NCBI GenBank assembly: GCA_017512705.1
Contig: JAFWEX010000022.1
Coordinates: forward strand, 111,067-175,066
Reading direction: 5' to 3'
DNA from: Paenibacillus sp.
GTDB lineage: Bacteria > Bacillota > Bacilli > Paenibacillales > Paenibacillaceae
DNA: 64,000 nucleotides
In this document: positions 62,714 to 64,000 of the stretch, piece by piece
Layout: each line of letters opens with the position of its first letter
Numbering within the stretch: the stretch's first letter is position 1
Position numbers and translations under genes: made by a program
Notes under the pieces: model-generated
What the model was told of the DNA's origin: nothing
Seen by the model: the letters and a program-made list of their open reading frames with translations, nothing else
Database searches by the model: none

Positions 62714-63436
62714 ATGCTTGTGAAATGGAAACTGGTTGCCCAGCTGCAATATTATCGTCTGTTATTTCTGTTTGGGCTGAAAAGTGAAGAGATCTATTAT
62801 ATCGGGGGAAGTGAGGCACTTCCACCTCCATTGACAAGGGAAGAGGAAGAGTACCTGCTGCAGAAGTTATCATCCGGAGATTCAGCCATTCGAGCTATGC
62901 TGATTGAACGTAATCTGCGCCTCGTTGTGTATATTGCGCGCAAGTTCGAGAACACCGGCATCAACATTGAAGATCTGGTATCCATTGGAGCGATCGGGCT
63001 GATCAAGGCCGTTAATACATTTGACCCGGAAAAGAAAATCAAACTCGCTACTTATGCCTCGCGCTGTATCGAAAATGAGATATTGATGTATTTACGTCGC
63101 AACAGTAAAATCCGAACCGAGGTTTCTTTTGACGAACCGCTTAACATTGATTGGGATGGAAATGAACTATTATTATCTGATGTACTTGGTACAGAGAACG
63201 ATACAATCTATCGAAATATTGAAGAACAGGTAGATCGCAAGTTACTGCATAAAGCACTGGAGAAATTAACGGATCGCGAGCGAATGATTATGGAGCTTCG
63301 TTTTGGCTTGACTGATGGTGAGGAAAAGACACAAAAAGATGTGGCCGACCTGCTTGGAATCTCCCAATCCTATATCTCCAGGCTTGAAAAGAGAATCATC
63401 AAAAGGCTTAGGAAAGAGTTCAATAAGATGGTCTGA
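62714..63436 (+). CDS. sigE: RNA polymerase sporulation sigma factor SigE (pro-form)
   Basis: 240 aa mother-cell sigma factor. The N-terminal pro-sequence (~27 aa, hydrophobic [20 protein letters not shown]) ends before [13 protein letters not shown], matching the B. subtilis cut site. [45 protein letters not shown] and [20 protein letters not shown] are regions 2 and 4. ATG 62714 has AGGAGGAACCTAC upstream. Confidence 0.97.
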   Translation: MLVKWKLVAQLQYYRLLFLFGLKSEEIYYIGGSEALPPPLTREEEEYLLQKLSSGDSAIRAMLIERNLRLVVYIARKFENTGINIEDLVSIGAIGLIKAVNTFDPEKKIKLATYASRCIENEILMYLRRNSKIRTEVSFDEPLNIDWDGNELLLSDVLGTENDTIYRNIEEQVDRKLLHKALEKLTDRERMIMELRFGLTDGEEKTQKDVADLLGISQSYISRLEKRIIKRLRKEFNKMV

Positions 63437-63484
63437 CCCTATGGAAAAAGAAGAATGGGTATTACTGGCAAGGGTGCCAATGAC

Positions 63485-63512
63485 GAATAAAAAAGCCTGC
63501 CTCGGAGATAAT
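63485..63512 (+). promoter_or_regulatory. sigma-F-like promoter of sigG
   Basis: GAATA (63485-63489; four of five to GYWTA), 14 bp, GGAGATAAT (63504-63512; fits GGNRANANT). sigG is sigma-F-dependent in B. subtilis. Confidence 0.5.
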
Positions 63513-63547
63513 GTACATTAATGTTTCTCCTTGGGAGGTAAATCACG

Positions 63548-64000
63548 ATGACTCGAAACAAAGTCGAGATTTGTGGTGTGGACACCGCAAAATTGCCTGT
63601 TCTCACCAACACTGAAATGCGGGAATTATTTCATTCCCTTCAGCAGCACCATGATCGCTCAGCAAGAGAGAAATTAGTGAATGGCAATCTACGTCTGGTT
63701 CTTAGTGTCATTCAGCGCTTTAACAATCGGGGGGAGTTTGTCGATGATCTATTCCAGGTTGGATGTATAGGCCTGATGAAAGCCATTGATAATTTTGATT
63801 TATCCCAGAATGTCAAATTTTCAACATATGCGGTCCCGATGATCATCGGTGAGATTCGCAGATATCTGCGTGATAACAACCCGATCCGTGTATCGCGATC
63901 ACTAAGAGATATTGCCTATAAGGCACTGCAGGTTCGTGACAGCTTGACGAATAAAAATTCACGTGAACCGACGATATTCGAAATTTCAGAGGCACTGAAT
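63548..64000 (+). CDS. sigG: RNA polymerase sporulation sigma factor SigG (3' truncated)
   Basis: Late forespore sigma factor. The first 151 codons are present; the window ends before region 4. It begins TRNKVEICGVDTAKLPVLT, which is almost identical to the B. subtilis SigG N-terminus. It continues with NGNLRLVLSVIQRFNNRGE, LFQVGCIGLMKAIDNFD and FSTYAVPMIIGEIRRYLRDN of region 2. ATG 63548 has TGGGAGGTAAATCAC upstream. It lies directly after sigE, as in all endospore formers. Confidence 0.97.
   Translation, partial: MTRNKVEICGVDTAKLPVLTNTEMRELFHSLQQHHDRSAREKLVNGNLRLVLSVIQRFNNRGEFVDDLFQVGCIGLMKAIDNFDLSQNVKFSTYAVPMIIGEIRRYLRDNNPIRVSRSLRDIAYKALQVRDSLTNKNSREPTIFEISEALN

Noticed and set aside
1-64000. 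CRISPR array, prophage, insertion sequence or defence island
   Set aside because: No spaced direct repeats, transposase, integrase or phage structural genes were seen; the gene content is syntenic core genome.

Overview
The window is chromosomal DNA from a spore-forming, low-to-mid GC Gram-positive bacterium, almost certainly a Paenibacillus. The grounds are gene content and order: glyS-yqxD-dnaG-sigA-trmK-yqfO, the ylaG-ylaH/ylaJ/phoH group, yqgY, rsfA, bshC, and a complete division and cell wall (dcw) cluster that carries spoVD and spoVE and runs into ftsAZ, spoIIGA, sigE and sigG. Starts are often TTG or GTG, and intrinsic terminators with T-tracts are frequent. No insertion sequence, prophage, CRISPR array, tRNA or rRNA gene was found. 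The window is mainly core genome.

Layout. 1-7.6 kb: macromolecular synthesis region (glyS 3' part, yqxD, dnaG, sigA, trmK, yqfO). 7.6-8.3 kb: RNase P RNA, which reads as class A rather than the class B of Bacillus subtilis. 8.3-11.2 kb: an aminotransferase divergent from a MocR-type regulator. 11.3-16.1 kb: a CotD-like coat protein, a subtilase, YpuI-like, DUF1540 and membrane proteins, and a CwlQ-like lytic transglycosylase. 16.3-18.7 kb: cysteine desulfurase plus thiI (4-thiouridine in tRNA). 18.9-20.3 kb: two divergent TerC-family membrane proteins. 20.7-27.6 kb: membrane protein, typA, ylaH, LCP protein, ylaJ-type lipoprotein, phoH. 27.8-31.6 kb: solute-binding-like protein, coiled-coil exported protein, yqgY, rsfA. 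31.7-33.1 kb: panE-like gene and DUF3397 protein. 33.2-38.8 kb: oligopeptide ABC transporter with fused ATPases. 38.9-41.9 kb: bshC and adenosylhomocysteinase. 42.1-61.5 kb: mraZ-rsmH-ftsL-pbpB-spoVD-murE-murF-mraY-murD-spoVE-murG-(unknown)-murA-divIB-ftsA-ftsZ. 61.7-64 kb: spoIIGA-sigE-sigG (sigG cut by the window end).

How it works together. The dcw block makes and polymerises the peptidoglycan precursor and assembles the FtsZ/FtsA/DivIB/FtsL/PBP2B divisome. SpoVD and SpoVE are its sporulation-specific counterparts, and SpoIIGA/SigE/SigG drive compartment-specific transcription after asymmetric division. Control signals can be read directly: a 10-bp-spaced repeat array before mraZ, a near-consensus sigma-H promoter before ftsA, Spo0A-box-like sites before spoIIGA and a sigma-F-like promoter before sigG.

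Most notable observations: the dcw-cluster murA is broken by a single-base frameshift; an unrecognised 126-codon frame with nested hairpins sits between murG and murA; a ~120-bp imperfect palindrome lies after typA; rnpB is class A; and a small gene runs in frame through its own terminator after an A7 run.
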